From contig JAMJFZ010000107.1 in NCBI GenBank assembly GCA_026225945.1, positions 50,197,001 through 50,261,000 on the forward strand: a stretch of DNA of 64,000 bases, written 5' to 3'. The notes beneath the pieces were generated by a model, which had not been told where the DNA came from, did no database searches, and saw only the letters and a program-made list of their open reading frames with translations. Below, one piece after another: positions 35,078-47,278 of this stretch. The number at the start of each line of letters is the position of its first letter. Position 1 is the first letter of the stretch. Source of the stretch: Cricetomys ansorgei. Taxonomy: Eukaryota; Chordata; Mammalia; Rodentia; Nesomyidae. A program made the position numbers and the translations under genes.

Positions 35078-37421
35078 AATTGATGTATTTAGTGTTCACT
35101 GTCTGATACTGGCTGAAATTATATTTATTTTGAATGTGTAATGTTTTCACATGGAAATAGGAAATCTTAACAATCACCATGGCATAGTGTTCTTTCACAA
35201 ACAATTTGAGAAGATGCTGTCTTTTTGGTTTAAATAATGGTGACACTTGGATTTTGTGTTTTGCTGGAGAATTTGACTCCGGACTTTGTGAGACTCATTC
35301 TATTTTGAAATAAATTTTATATATGCTTATGGTTACATGGATATAGAAAAGAAATTTTGTATTGTTCTTCTTGTCATAACTGTTCCATAGAAATTGTTCG
35401 TCTTTATTAAGTTAATAATTTACTTCCTCTAACACTTAAGCAGTACTCCAAACAGTTCTACAGAATTCCAGAGAAATGTGTTACCAAGGTTAGCTTTTTT
35501 AAGATTCAAAACTGCTCAATCAAGAATAATAATGAAATGGCTGGTTTCCTTGGTGGCTGCTTGCTAATTGAATGAACAGACCACATGTTTTCCCTTACAC
35601 CAACCTATAACACTAATGGATAAGCTAATTTTTTTCTCCCCTAAAGTAATTGCACAGACCTCAATTTAAAATCACTTGCATTTACTTGGCTAGCTGTTCT
35701 CAAACAGGGCAAAGGTCTTGAACATTTATACTAGGAAGATTTAAATTGTCAATTTGATGAAGAGAGCAAGGACCCTTCCGAATAACTAATTAAGATTTGT
35801 TCCATGTCATCCTTTATTTACAGTGAATCCCTTATCTATTAGGGTTTGCAAGGGAGACAATGCTACAACAAGTTAATCTGTATGGTGTTCCATCTCTGTT
35901 CTTCATCCACCTCCCTTCTGTTTCTGTATCATGTAGGAAATTCTAAACAAAGTGGCAAAATACAAACAGCGAGTTTGACTAATCAGGTTGTTTAACTGAG
36001 TGTGTGAAATGTCATATTAGTACAAATTAATCCAAGCCTCTAGTTATTAAAAAATTGCATCTTGATGCAAGGACTTTTCCTCTATTTCTATATTCTATAG
36101 GAAATCTTAAATAAAACATTAAAGTGAAAAGTTAGTGATAATCATTAATGAACCTATCAAAATCAGAAAAGTATGCATATGAATTGCTATTTTAATATTC
36201 CAAACCTTGCTTGCAATGAATGAAGATGTTCACATAACAGGCAATATGTCATATTTATATAGTATTCCTAATGGGTAAATGATTGGTGCCTAGCATGAAC
36301 AGATGAATGGATGAATGAATGAATGTTGTCTAGTATCACTAAATAAATGAATACTTCCACAGAAATGGGGTAATGAAACTCAGTCTCTTAACTTCCCATT
36401 GAGAATAACAATTTCATCAGCATAGGGAATACATAGCTACAAATATTATTTAGAATATTTTTAATTTTTTTCAGAAAATGCCTTTAAATTTTATTAACAA
36501 AAGTACATATCATGTGAAAAATTTAACATATTTATTAAGCTTAACTAAATTAACATTCCCTTTTTGCTCTATTAAAAGATCTGTTATCTAATATGTTATC
36601 CAATGTGCCTTAAAAATCTTCAGAAATCTTATTTTCTGCTATGCAAAATTAATTCTTTAACCTAGCATTATAGGCAATGGCATTACCTATGGTCTGATGT
36701 AAAGAACTGAAAATAATATTATCAGCAGAAGCTTTAATCTGAACCAATTTTCTTTTTTAAAAAAAATCTAACATCCTTCCTTTAATACTTTCACAAAATT
36801 TTAAGGCACAAATATTGAAAATTTATTCGTGTTTAGTGACTCTCAGAAATATATTTTGCCCTAAATTCTAAAAATATCTGAATTTTGATCACATACAGAC
36901 CTGAAGCAAGCAGTTGTAAGGAACTTCAATGAGCAACTTTAACATGAAAGATAAGGCCACCTTGTTACCTGAACAGCCCCTTCAACTTGTCCCGGTTCTC
37001 ATGTTTTGAAATAACTCCACACAGCATGTTGTTTCATTAAGGGATATTTTAGCATGCCTCTGAAGCAATTCAGCTGTCAGTTTTAAAACACCACAATATA
37101 GAACAGCAGTTTAACAAACAGCTTGATTTTACCAAAAACCCGGATAGGACCCTATTCTCTCTGATTATGTCATTCATCTCTCTTTTTAAAGGTTAATTAA
37201 AATCAGAATCAGAAATGAGTTCTCTGAGTCACCTCATCAGACCATTTGGTGATTCTTTTAATTTTCAAGTCTTCTTATACTCTTTCCCCCCTTGCATTCT
37301 CTTGGGTGCAGAGAAAAAAGCAGTCTTTGCCTTAGAAGTTGTGTGTCTAGAGGCTGCTGATTGTGGTACTATGGTAACATGTTCTTTCTTTTCTTTTCCT
37401 TCATGTTTTTTGTTCGTCTGT
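35078..37421. other. About 2.3 kb of AT-rich unclassified DNA
   Basis: No gene, RNA or repeat family was recognised. A short GAATGAATG-like tract at 36301-36334 could be the tail of an old LINE but has no diagnostic body. Confidence 0.45.
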
Positions 37422-37478
37422 TTATTTTGTTTTGTTTCATTGTTTTGTTTCTTTGTTTTGTTTTTGTTTTTGTTTTTA
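37422..37478. repeat. (TTTTG)n-like low-complexity tract
   Basis: Repeated TTTTGTTT / TTGTTTT units. The Phe/Leu-rich ORFs crossing it are artefacts of composition. Confidence 0.85.
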
Positions 37479-38634
37479 TAAATCGCTATTCAGAGCTAGA
37501 GAATTGCTCAAACCCGGATTGGATTTTTGACTGTAAACTTTACACTGGCTTCCTGTTTTGCCACGAGGAGCCATTGAGTATGCGACTTTTTTTCTCACAT
37601 GTGAGGTCAACAGTCACTGTAACTCAGTGCCATGTGCTTTAATTTGAACTAAAATACAAATTATTCTGAAAAAAAAAAAACATTAGTGGGTCCATTGAAG
37701 CCACATAAAGAAAAAAGGTGCAAAATATAATATAAATATTATTTATTAGCTGGCAAGCACACTTACCAAATGGTATTATTTCCTTTTCTTATAAGTAACT
37801 ATGTTTTCTAGATATCGAAATTACATATAGTAAAAATTAAATGAGTCAGATTTCTGAGAAACACACACTTGGATCATTCTTCTATCCCTGCTCTTGTTGC
37901 TCCACTGCTAGACTCGCACCCAAAGGTCATATAATTATCATGACTATGATGGCATGTGCTTTTCAATAAAGAACACTGATAATGATAACAGTGTTTTCAC
38001 AAAAACAATCCGTCTGGAAAAATGCTTCCTGTCCTGTATCTAGCCATATGGAAAAGATGACTCACATATTAAAAACCCTAACATTTCCATAAAATCCTAT
38101 TATTGCATGTACCATTTAAGTATTATTACTTTAGACCTAAAATGGACATAATATTTTAAATTATATTTTTCCCCAAATAGGAATTTAGACTCAAAGATAT
38201 ATGATAGCATCTGTTCATTGAAAGATGAGGACTAGAGTATAAAAAACAGTAAGAAATCCTGTTCTGAAAACTACGACAGATGGGGTGGACCCAGAACTAG
38301 ATTTTTGGTAAGTTATCTGTAAGCACTGTATTAGCACTGGTTTACACAAACCACACCTACAACTATGTGCCGTGAAAGTCTTCTCTTCACAGAGGTTTTA
38401 ATTTTATCTCATATGACTGGAGAAAATATTACTATTCATTTTTATTGCATTTTATTTATCTACTTATTTGTGGGGAGGTAGTACATGAATACGCCTCTTG
38501 AACCCCACTTTAGGAGGAGACAGCCTGTGTACACAAATTTAAAAAGAAAAGTTTGCTCTAGTTAATGGCTTGCTTTAATTATTTTGGCCATGATGATTTG
38601 GGTCTTTCTCCTTACATCTTTGGGATTAACAGTT
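37479..38634. other. Unclassified DNA
   Basis: AT-rich, with an A-run at 37669-37680. Nothing was recognised. Confidence 0.45.
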
Positions 38635-39465
38635 GATCATTGTTGTGATTCAAAGGCTTTACAACAAGGTAGAAACTTTAATTGCTTTTCTCCATTGGCA
38701 GCTTGCATAGAACCTTTGAATGCTCTGAACACTGGTCCTTAGGTCAGAGAAAAATCAGATCAATTCTAGCTTGAATTCTCCAAGTTCTTTGTTCAACGTA
38801 TGTTGTATCTTCAGCAATAGAGTCATATCTTCAAATTCTAGGAAGCCATCAAGGGCAACAATAACAGCCTATAGTGTTTTAGGAGTCTCTTGGATTCCTC
38901 TCACCAATGACTTAAGGGGAAGTTTCCCATGATTGTTACTGTGTTTTTGATAGATGGTCCTCATGGACACGGATCATCATGTTAAGTTGACATAAAATAA
39001 TGTTTCCCTGTGGGCTTTTTTTTTAAAAAATCACCCTTAGTGTTATTTATCCCTCTTCCTCCCTTCCCCTCTGTGTTGTTTATCTTTGTGTTGTAGGTCT
39101 GGGTTACCTCACTCAGCTTGATATATTCTATCCCATCCATTTACCTGAAAATTTCATGATTTAATTTTCTTTACAGCTTAATAGCATTCCATAGTGTATC
39201 TGTGCCACACTTTCATTATCCATTCATCAGGCAAAGGACATTTAGGCTGTTTCCATTCCTAGCTATTGTGACAGAGCAGCAATGAACATGGCAAAACAAG
39301 TATCTGTAGAGTAGATGAATCCTTTGGGCATATGGAAAGCAGTGGTTATAGCTACATTAGATGGGAGATTTATTTTTAGCTTTTCAAGAATTCTCCACAA
39401 TGTTTTTGATAGTAGCTGCACATGTGTACAGTCTGCCAACAGTGACTATACACTTAGTCATTTCA
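38635..39465 (-). mobile_element. L1 3' UTR plus ORF2 C-terminal remnant, antisense
   Basis: From 38641 to about 39060 it aligns by eye with the L1 3' UTR at 22965-23480 (TGTGATTCAAAGGCTTTACA, TCTTCAGCAATAGAGTCATA, TTTATCCCTCTTCC). From about 39080 the complement of the ORF2 3' end follows: GGTCTGGGTTACCTCACTCA, CATTCCATAGTGTATCTGTG, TTCATTATCCATTCATCAGG, GACATTTAGGCTGTTTCCAT and GCAGCAATGAACATGG. The order, UTR left and ORF2 right, is right for a minus-strand insertion. Stops and indels show it is dead. Confidence 0.85.
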
Positions 39466-39640
39466 TCAAGACTTGTCTAGCATTTTTTTCTCAATAACTA
39501 CTTCTGTTATATTTACAATCAATAGGTCAGATTTTTACATAAAGAGAAGGGTTTTTCCCCCCTGTGGGATGAGATTAATACATATATTTGATAGATTTGT
39601 TACCATAACAATTTCAAATCTATCAGTGCCTAAATATTTA

Positions 39641-39684
39641 GTGTGTGTGTGTGCGTGTGTGTGTGTGTTTGTGTGTGTGTGTGT
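39641..39684. repeat. (GT)n microsatellite
   Basis: About 21 GT units with a few interruptions. Confidence 0.97.
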
Positions 39685-39689
39685 AGTTA

Positions 39690-39906
39690 AATCCTCATGA
39701 ATGTCTCTAAAATCTGGTTCATAGTTATCTGGAGGAAGGACTTCTACAACTTCTGTGCTCATTCTAATATACGGTACAATCTCAGTACATTCTTTGCCCA
39801 TGCGTTCTTCATCAGACTTACAAAAGAAGTCATAAAGGAAATGAGAAATCTTTTTGTCATCTGGAATATTTTGACTAGTAACCACAGGCATAGAAGGAAC
39901 CGTATG
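39690..39906 (-). other. Unrecognised protein-like open frame
   Basis: The minus strand is open from about 39906, and without the repeat-derived His/Thr run it gives roughly 70 residues. Composition is balanced and acidic. It includes DDKKISHFLYDFFCKSDEE and EVLPPDNYEPDFRDIHED, unlike the low-complexity frames elsewhere. There is a stop just upstream and the frame runs into the (GT)n repeat, so at best it is a broken fragment such as a retrocopy remnant. I recognise no family, and chance cannot be excluded. Confidence 0.2.
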
Positions 39907-39909
39907 ATT

Positions 39910-40665
39910 CCAGAAACCATTTCAAAAATAAATCTTAACCAAATTGATCCCAAGGACACTGATTTAGTAGGTTTTCTTCCTATGTTCAGATAACTTTTAT
40001 CACAATCCTGTGACATAGTCATTTTCTCTGAATGCACGGAATTATTGACATCATCTTAATATAATCATATGGACAATTTATAATCTTTCCTGCAACTTTG
40101 AAGATATCTATCTTAATGTTTCTAATAAATGTTTTGGTTTCTTTTATCTTAATGGTACATGCAAGGGAATTTCTGTTGTCTATATTCCTGTAGAAGCAAA
40201 CTTTTGAAAAACAGTATGCTTATTAGTTTCCTATCTCAGAATTTTCAGGTTTATTTGTGTTAATTTACTTCAGCTACTTCTTACTTATTTTTTGGTAGTT
40301 AACTTAAGATTTTAGTTATATTTTCCCAAAATATATTCAGTTCTAGAAACACTTAAGGGTATGAGTTTTCTTGGTCACTATAGCTACAGTATATTTAAAA
40401 TTCATGCATAATTTATAATTTCATATTTATTATTCAAACTAACGAAGAATTAAATTTCAAAGTATAATATGGTCAATATCAAAAGGAACAAAGATTAATT
40501 ATTTTTCAGAAATTTAGCTGATCCAGGTACTGAGAAATTGATGTAGCAGTATGTACTAAGGAATAGACCTAGATCTAAGGCTTCTAAAAGTAGATTGTCT
40601 AATATCACACAATCAGATCTAGACACCTATAGATACAAGAAACATTAAATACACTCAACAGATTT
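39910..40665. other. Unclassified AT-rich DNA
   Basis: Overlapping short ORFs on both strands; nothing was recognised. Confidence 0.45.
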
Positions 40666-40697
<32 letters not shown>

Positions 40698-40729
40698 CAC
40701 ACACACACATATACATTTATGTGTATATA
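40666..40729. repeat. (TA)n with (CA)n microsatellite
   Basis: TA repeats, a short ACACACACACA run and TATACAT variants. Confidence 0.93.
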
Positions 40730-40885
40730 TGTACATATTCAATATATATGCATATTCAAACATAAATAATTTTAAAAGAAATCATGAATTTGAAAGAATG
40801 GAATTGGAGAGGGTAGCAAAAGGCAGGAGCGATGTAGATGCAGTATTCATGTATGAAACTCAAAAAATTAAAATGAAAAAGAAAA
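40730..40885 (+). mobile_element. L1 3'-end remnant, sense
   Basis: AATCATGAATTTGAAAGAAT, GGAATTGGAGAGGGTAGC, ATGTAGATGCAGTATTCATG and TATGAAACTCAAAAAATTAA follow the order of the terminal part of a rodent L1 3' UTR, including an A-rich end. The preceding TA/CA tract resembles the same position in the L1 copy at 62045-62785. Confidence 0.6.
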
Positions 40886-40909
40886 CATCTAACAAATGCT
40901 AGCTCTTAA

Positions 40910-41010
40910 AGCAAATACTTTGAAGTAGCATTTGCTACTTCATTATTACTAAAGTAATAATGAATATTATTACTTTATTACTAAGTAATACATTAGTATT
41001 ACATTACTAA
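40910..41010. repeat. Cluster of short AT-rich inverted repeats
   Basis: GAAGTAGCA (40922-40930) and TGCTACTTC (40933-40941) are perfect 9-bp arms with a 2-nt gap. CATTATTACT (40941-40950) and AGTAATAATG (40953-40962) are perfect 10-bp arms with a 2-nt gap. Shorter arms follow (ATTACT/AGTAAT, TAATAC/GTATTA) to about 41003. Confidence 0.7.
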
Positions 41011-41979
41011 GCTTTCTAATGACTTAAAGAAAAATAACACATGCAAACGTACTTGTTGATCAATTTATGGCATGAAGTTAAATGAAGGGAGTGATTTTAT
41101 AATAGACTGTTGTTTTCAGAGTTCATAGGCATAACAGATGACTAAACTAGTAGGCTGCTCAAATGAGACATTGAAATCATTTATCTCTCACTCCTGAATC
41201 TTCTTTTTCCAGGAAACACTTCAAAGGAAATATCTGTTGGCTTGGGTAATTGTCTAAAGCCTGAACTTTGATCTAAGTGATCCCTGCGGAGATGGGTGGG
41301 GTCAATGATGTGTCCTCACCCAATCTGTGTCTCACAGGGTAGCCCTGGATACTGCCCTGATTAGCAGAACATACTACACACTTCTCTTCCATAGTCACAA
41401 AGTGAGACAGATAATAATACGGTCCCATTGTACTTTTAGATGATTCTCTGAGTTACTTTATATTTTACATTTTAATCATTTTAATTACATGTAAAAGTCT
41501 GAACTAATACTTTTTTAATCCTAGGAAAATAAACATTTCTATTGTATAAGAGAGTAAATCCCTAGCCATTTACTTAGAAAGAAGGGAGATCACTAGTTAA
41601 TAAAATTAAAGATTAGAATTCAATACTTTCTTTTCTCTGTGTAAAATTATTTCTTAGCAACACATTCATGTCTGCATTCCATATCAAAATGAATAAATTT
41701 AGTTGTCTCCTGCATCTCCTATCTTATATATGAGCATTTCTAACTTTGAATGCAACAATTCAAAATAAAAATAGATTAGGAATGTGTCTACAGGTTTTTT
41801 TGCTTTCTTACACAGTCTCATGCAGTTAGGGATTGTATATTAAGTGGGAAACAGAAGACTGTGATGCTAAATTTGAATTAAATTAAAAACAAACAAAAAA
41901 CTTCCTTAGTTGTATACACACTCCATCTATCATGTGCTGTTGCCTAGTCAGCACATTACATGATTGTCAACCTGCAGTT
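41011..41979. other. Unclassified DNA
   Basis: No gene or repeat family was recognised. Confidence 0.45.
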
Positions 41980-42298
41980 TGTTGTGGAAGTTTATTTTTA
42001 GTTGTGTTTAAAATAATTGCTTTTGTGTATTTTTGGAAAAGGGGATGCATAGGCCTTGGCATTTTGTATTGTCTGCAGGTGTTGGATTTTTTTGGGGGAT
42101 GTTTGATTGTTTATGATCTCCTCCTGAGGAGTTCTGAATCAATAAAACACCTGAGCTTAGATGTTCGGGGTTCCACTGTCGGGATGGCACTGCCATGATA
42201 GTGGTACCCTCTGCTGAGGTCTGGCAGGACTTGCACCTATGAAAAAATGCTTCCTTGTCTCCTTGCTAAGCCCCCAGAGCAGCCTTACTACTACAACA
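41980..42298 (+). mobile_element. Solo LTR of an unnamed family, copy A
   Basis: About 319 bp, starting TGTTGTGGAAG and ending CTACAACA, the TG...CA ends of an LTR. It has AATAAAACACCTGAGC (polyadenylation signal) at 42140-42155. It matches the copy at 59406-59709 along its length, including GCATTTTGTATTGTCTGCAG, GGTGTTGGATTT and a GGTCTGGCAG block. No target duplication was found. Confidence 0.6.
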
Positions 42299-42385
42299 AT
42301 TCTATGCAAGCACTCATTGTTCACAATCAATACATGTGCACAAACATATGTCACAATGTGTGATACTGCTACAAACAACATATAT

Positions 42386-42611
42386 CAGTGTTCTCAACCT
42401 TCCTAATGTTGTGATCCCTTAGTACGGTTCCTCATGTGGTGACTCCCATCAATAAAATTATTTTCAGTGCTATTTCTATTTCATAACTCTAATTTTTCTA
42501 CTATTGTGAATTGTAATGTAATTATCTGATATGCAGAAGGTCTTAGGCAACCCCTGTGAAACAGTTATTTGACCCCCAAAGGGGTCATGACCCACAGGTT
42601 AAGAACCACTG
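42386..42611 (-). mobile_element. URR1-type hAT DNA transposon, reversed
   Basis: 226 bp with terminal CAGTGTTCTCAACC (one base lost) and GGTTAAGAACCACTG. Internal GGTTCCTCATGTGGTGAC and AAGGGGTCATGACCCAC show that it is inverted relative to the copies at 16958 and 31375. The 8-bp flanks ACATATAT and TTTTATAT agree at five positions. Confidence 0.92.
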
Positions 42612-43030
42612 TTTTATATACACATATGTATCTATAATAATACACGTTCATTTTAATATGATTGAAAACCATTAAATATGCAAAGTTGGCATTATGCTGA
42701 GAAATAGAGCCCAAGAAATGCAGTGGTGGCACTGTCATGCATTAAACATGGCGTTTTAACTCATTCAAATGGCCAAAACAGAATTCATAGTCTTTGAATG
42801 GAAGGAGCAAAACAGGGCAAGTCTTCTGAAGACACTTTCTTGTTACATCATTATTCTGCTTCCATAATTGTCTGATGTCAACTATAAAAAAAACTTGCAA
42901 TATAAGCTGAAAATGTGTCCATTTTTCATTTGACTTTCTAAGTTAAATGTTAGTGATCTGTATCAGAATGGTAAAACACAGCAATAAATTTAAATTTAAT
43001 AAGAACTTTTGTTTACAATAGTATAAGTGT
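42612..43030. other. Unclassified DNA
   Basis: AT-rich sequence; nothing was recognised. Confidence 0.45.
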
Positions 43031-43032
43031 GA

Positions 43033-43063
<31 letters not shown>

Positions 43064-43072
43064 AAAATAAAT
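43031..43072. repeat. (AAAT)n microsatellite
   Basis: About nine AAAT units. Confidence 0.96.
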
Positions 43073-45170
43073 ACACAGCCAGAAAGAAGTTCAAGGGGAC
43101 ATATTAAGATATATACACATTCTGAATTTCCTTTGTGCTTCCTAGAAGACTTTTATGGAGAACAAGATGGCACTATAGTTCCATTCTTTCAAACGATTTA
43201 ACATTGGGAAAAGAGAAAACAGTGTGTCTATGTCACAAAGCCTATAAACTCGGTTTTAAAGGCATTCTTGTGATCCAAACCTCATAGACACTTAACTATA
43301 GAGCAATGTTTATAATGGTAAAATAATACCTGTTCACAATATTTACATTACTGTGACTTCAGCTGTGACAGTATTTACTAAGGAAAAATTCTTGAGCTTC
43401 AATTTCTTAGCGTAACTATGATTTGTGTGGATGTTATATATGATTGTATTAAATTCCAGGATGCTGACACTTTGGTAGGAGCCTGTAGGTGCCTAGGGAA
43501 TTCATAGAGTAAAGAAAACTCCTACATCTATCCCAGTAAACACCTCTGTTTTCTCTGTCTCCTCTCTAAACTTGTGTGTTCTTGTTCAGGCATGAGAACC
43601 CCAGAACCTTATCTACTCCTCTGCTATCTCATAAAAGTTAATGGTATCTTGACCTTGACAGTGTTAGTTTGCTTTTGCTTTTGCTTTTGTTGTTGTTGCT
43701 TTTATACTGTTCCCTGGAAAACTAAGTTAGATAGGTGAACAGAACTGGAGCAGTTACATAGGCTATCTGTGGCAGGACGGGGTGAGCATGAGCCCTTATG
43801 AGCTGTGCCGAGGGTGGTCTCCTTTCCCCCTCACACTATATCCAACATCATCTCCTTATCAAGTTAAGAAGGCAGAGAAATAAGGTACAAGAACATTTTC
43901 GAGGGGGTCCAGGTTTCTTGTCTGTACAAAAGAATAACTTGCGGACTCGCCACAACCACCCAAAAGTTGGATGAACATGAGAAACTATTGAAACTTATTT
44001 GTTTAGTAGTTACTCCACGTCACTTTTATAATTGTACTCTCACTTTGGACATGAAATTCAAAGTAGACCTTTCGTTGTACACATATGAAAGCCATTTAAC
44101 TCAGGGACTCATTCAGCTCTTCACAATGATTTACAGACAACACCAGTGTGCATTCATGTAGACGCCGCATGTATGTAAGGAAGACTCATCTCTCTACTTT
44201 CTTATATGTTCAGAAATAAAAATTCAAATCTGCTAATGTGATCATAGATTTCCTTCTGAATTTACTGGAAGCATTTCCTTTAAGTCGACTTAACATTTGT
44301 GAGTCTAGAAAAAAAAAATTACCGTGCTGTTCTATTTAAAGATCTTTAAGATGCTGTGATGCAGTAAAACACGGCATTTTTTTGGCCCTGTGTTAACAAT
44401 ACATATTTTCACAATTAGTAATCTCGCTCTATTTGAGAGTATATTTATGTTTAAATATGTATCTCCAGTGGTTACCCATGTCCTCTGACCCAGATTTCTT
44501 TAACTCAACAGGAAGCTGTTCAACAGGTTTAGTATATGCAATTGTTTTTCTTTAAGTGCTTCTTTAATGGCTGTAAAACTATTCCAAACCTGTGGCATAA
44601 AAGACAAATTTTAAAATTTGTTTTATATCCATCTAGTTTATGATCAATCTTTTCAGAATGACAAGAATGGAGCATTTTGGGGGGAATTCTTCTCCAACAT
44701 TCTGAGCATAAAAACAACTTTGAAAAATATAGGATGCTGTTATTTCCATATGCTTAACTAATTTTTCCATAGTACAGAGAAGCCAGAGTCACTGATGTTA
44801 AAATGATAGTTAACATACTTCCATGAAATGAATGTTCTCACTGAACTGTCAGGAAACAGTCACCTGACTTCTACAACACTACATTCAAGAAGAATGTACG
44901 TGTGACTTTAGTAAGAAAATAAAAAAAATTAAACCCTCTAAATGTGGTTTTGTTTTGGGAAGAGAGGCAAGGAACAGCTGTTATTTCTTTCTTGGTGAAC
45001 TTAATGCTTGTAATTGTGACCAAACAATGATGAAGAAAACTTCCCAGGTCCTGATAAATCATTTCATGTAGATGTCCCAGCTCTGAGCAAACAGGTAGTA
45101 TCTATAGTCCAAACAACATATTTTTCTCCACATTTGAAGAGTCTGCCCAGGGTATGTAAAAAGTTTACAG
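43073..45170. other. Unclassified DNA
   Basis: About 2.1 kb. A less AT-rich patch at 43740-43960 contains a few CpG sites but no recognisable element. ORFs are short. Confidence 0.45.
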
Positions 45171-45296
45171 CAAGGCTATCAAGACAGCTCAGTGGATAAG
45201 GGCACTTGCTACAACTGGAAGTCAGATGGTAGAAAGAGAGGAGTCAGTATCATCAGTTGTCCTCTGATCACACCCATACCAAAGCACGTGTACACC

Positions 45297-45301
<5 letters not shown>
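45171..45301 (+). mobile_element. B2/B3-type SINE
   Basis: CAAGACAGCTCAGTGGATAA and GGGCACTTGCTAC form the tRNA-derived head with its A box. The body runs through TGTCCTCTGATCACACCC and CACGTGTACACCCACA into a long (CA)n tract, the usual layout of B2/B3 relatives. Moderately diverged. Confidence 0.75.
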
Positions 45302-45347
<46 letters not shown>

Positions 45348-45358
45348 ACACACACACA
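45302..45358. repeat. (CA)n microsatellite on a SINE tail
   Basis: About 28 CA units with one TA interruption, directly continuing the SINE at 45171. Confidence 0.97.
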
Positions 45359-47278
45359 TGCACTGGGAGGGGGAGGTCAATTTAAAAATGTAAAAAAGTC
45401 ATCGATAAGTTAAGGACAAAATTGAGTCGATTCAATCAATATTCAAGTATAAGAGGAACTTCCACATCAGCCAATACCAATTGAAATGCAATATAAAATG
45501 GTTGATTTACATATGCTTTGTAAGAAAGCAACTTGAAATTAGAAATATTAGAAATAAAAGAAATATTTATGTAGAATAGAAATATTAGATTGTAAATAAA
45601 TAAATAAACAATGGAAATATTAGAAATAACTTTCTTGAAATCCTTTTGTAATACTCCCCATGTTACAAAATGTGTTTTGAAGGTGCTTAGAAAATTGACT
45701 TGAAAAGATAGCACGTAGAGACGTAAAGCCTTGTAATGAGTTTTGAAGGAAAGAAAATGTAGTTACTGTTACAGGGATGTGGGTGGGAAGATTTCTGCGG
45801 AGAGCGGAAGGACTGAAGCGAAGCAGAGAAGGGAGGGAAAGGGGGGGATAACGTGAAGAACAAGGAGTGTGGAGCTGGTGAAATGTCAGAAGCTAGAAAT
45901 GAAAAAGCCCTTTAATTAAACAGCCCGTAATGGTTCGAAGTAATGACTGCTGAAAATGCTTCAAAACTGAAAGCCCGTCGTGTTAGTGAGCCACACTGGA
46001 AGGGCACTAGGCAAATCCACAGAGGCCTGTACTTCACAGCTCACTGGAATTTTCTGTTTTTGCTTCAGCCAGATTGTATTAAATATGAGTTTTGTGTTTA
46101 CCATTATTCACATTTTATCATCGTTGTATATTGGGATCATCTTCACAACAGTACTTTCTTTCAATTTTTTGGTCTTTGTTTTATTCCAATTTATTTCAAT
46201 TCCAATAAAATATTCCAATTTTATCGCGGTTTACAACCATTTGATTATGACACCTCTCACATGAAGGACATCCTTTGCCCACCCACGGCCTTCACTGAGT
46301 TATCTGCAGATTTAATTTCCTAATTACTTTGTCTTGTGTCAATTTTGAGCCTAATAGCAATATGCTGCCATTTAAAAAGTAAGTTGTGAAATCAAGGTGA
46401 GTCCACAGCAACCCACTTCAACATACCAATTCGGTATCCATCGGAAACAGCTCTCGGTTATAGTCTGTAATAAACAACACTTTTTAGTTTAACTACTGGA
46501 AAGTACCAAGGTTTGTATCTTCTAGCAAAGAGCACTTTGCCCCCTTTCATAGTGGTACCCTGAGCTCTCTAGAACTGGCATTTTGTTGAGTCAAATTTGT
46601 GAGCCGTGAACCAGATGCTGAAAATCCCACATGGATTTGACATTGTTCCATTCAACTTCTCACTGATCAATGCACACCAGATGATTTAATTCAGTTTTAT
46701 GGTAGCAAAGAATTGCAGTCCTATCATGTGCCCAGACAAAACTGGATGTATCTAATGAACAGACTAGTTGTTATCACATGTTTCTGGATCATTTGAAGCA
46801 AATTCTCTGGTATCTCCTAGATTTGATTAATTATGTGTTTCATTACATTAGTGATAATGTAACGAAAGCATCTAGGTATTTAGAATTAATAATACTGACT
46901 CTCTCCCCTAACCCTTCTGCTAAAAATAAATTAAAATGATGGTGCTTCTTAAATGAGTTATTCAACAGAGCAGATATTGTATCTGGCAAGGTAGAGAAAG
47001 CATTACAATGAGAATATGAAAGATATTCAAACAGTTTTCCTACCTCACACTGTAACATCCACATGCCACAGTAAATTCTTCATCATGGTAATAAAAAAGA
47101 AATATCAAATCCGGGCTTATGCTTGAAAAGGAAGAGAGAAGTCTCCCATCTGGGTGTGACCTTTTTGAACAGTACATCTTAATTCTGAGATTAATTAAAA
47201 GTAATATATTGAAACAGAATAGTTAGAAAAATAATATAGCAAAGTTGGGATAGCAGAGATAGGTATTCATTTCACTGC
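45359..47278. other. Unclassified, apparently repeat-poor DNA
   Basis: No SINE, LINE or LTR was recognised over about 1.9 kb, except AT-rich AAAT-like sequence near 45540-45620. It includes the longest ORF in the window (45943-46323, 126 codons), whose Phe/Tyr/His/Ile-rich translation is typical of chance frames in T-rich DNA. Confidence 0.4.

Noticed and set aside
34879..35246. His/Thr/Tyr-rich ORFs
   Set aside because: They are translations of the (TG)n-(TA)n microsatellite.
45943..46323. Longest ORF in the window (126 codons, + strand) as a gene
   Set aside because: The translation is dominated by Phe, Tyr, His, Ile and Asn, as expected from T/A-rich DNA. It has no motif, no supporting context, and a competing ORF in another frame.
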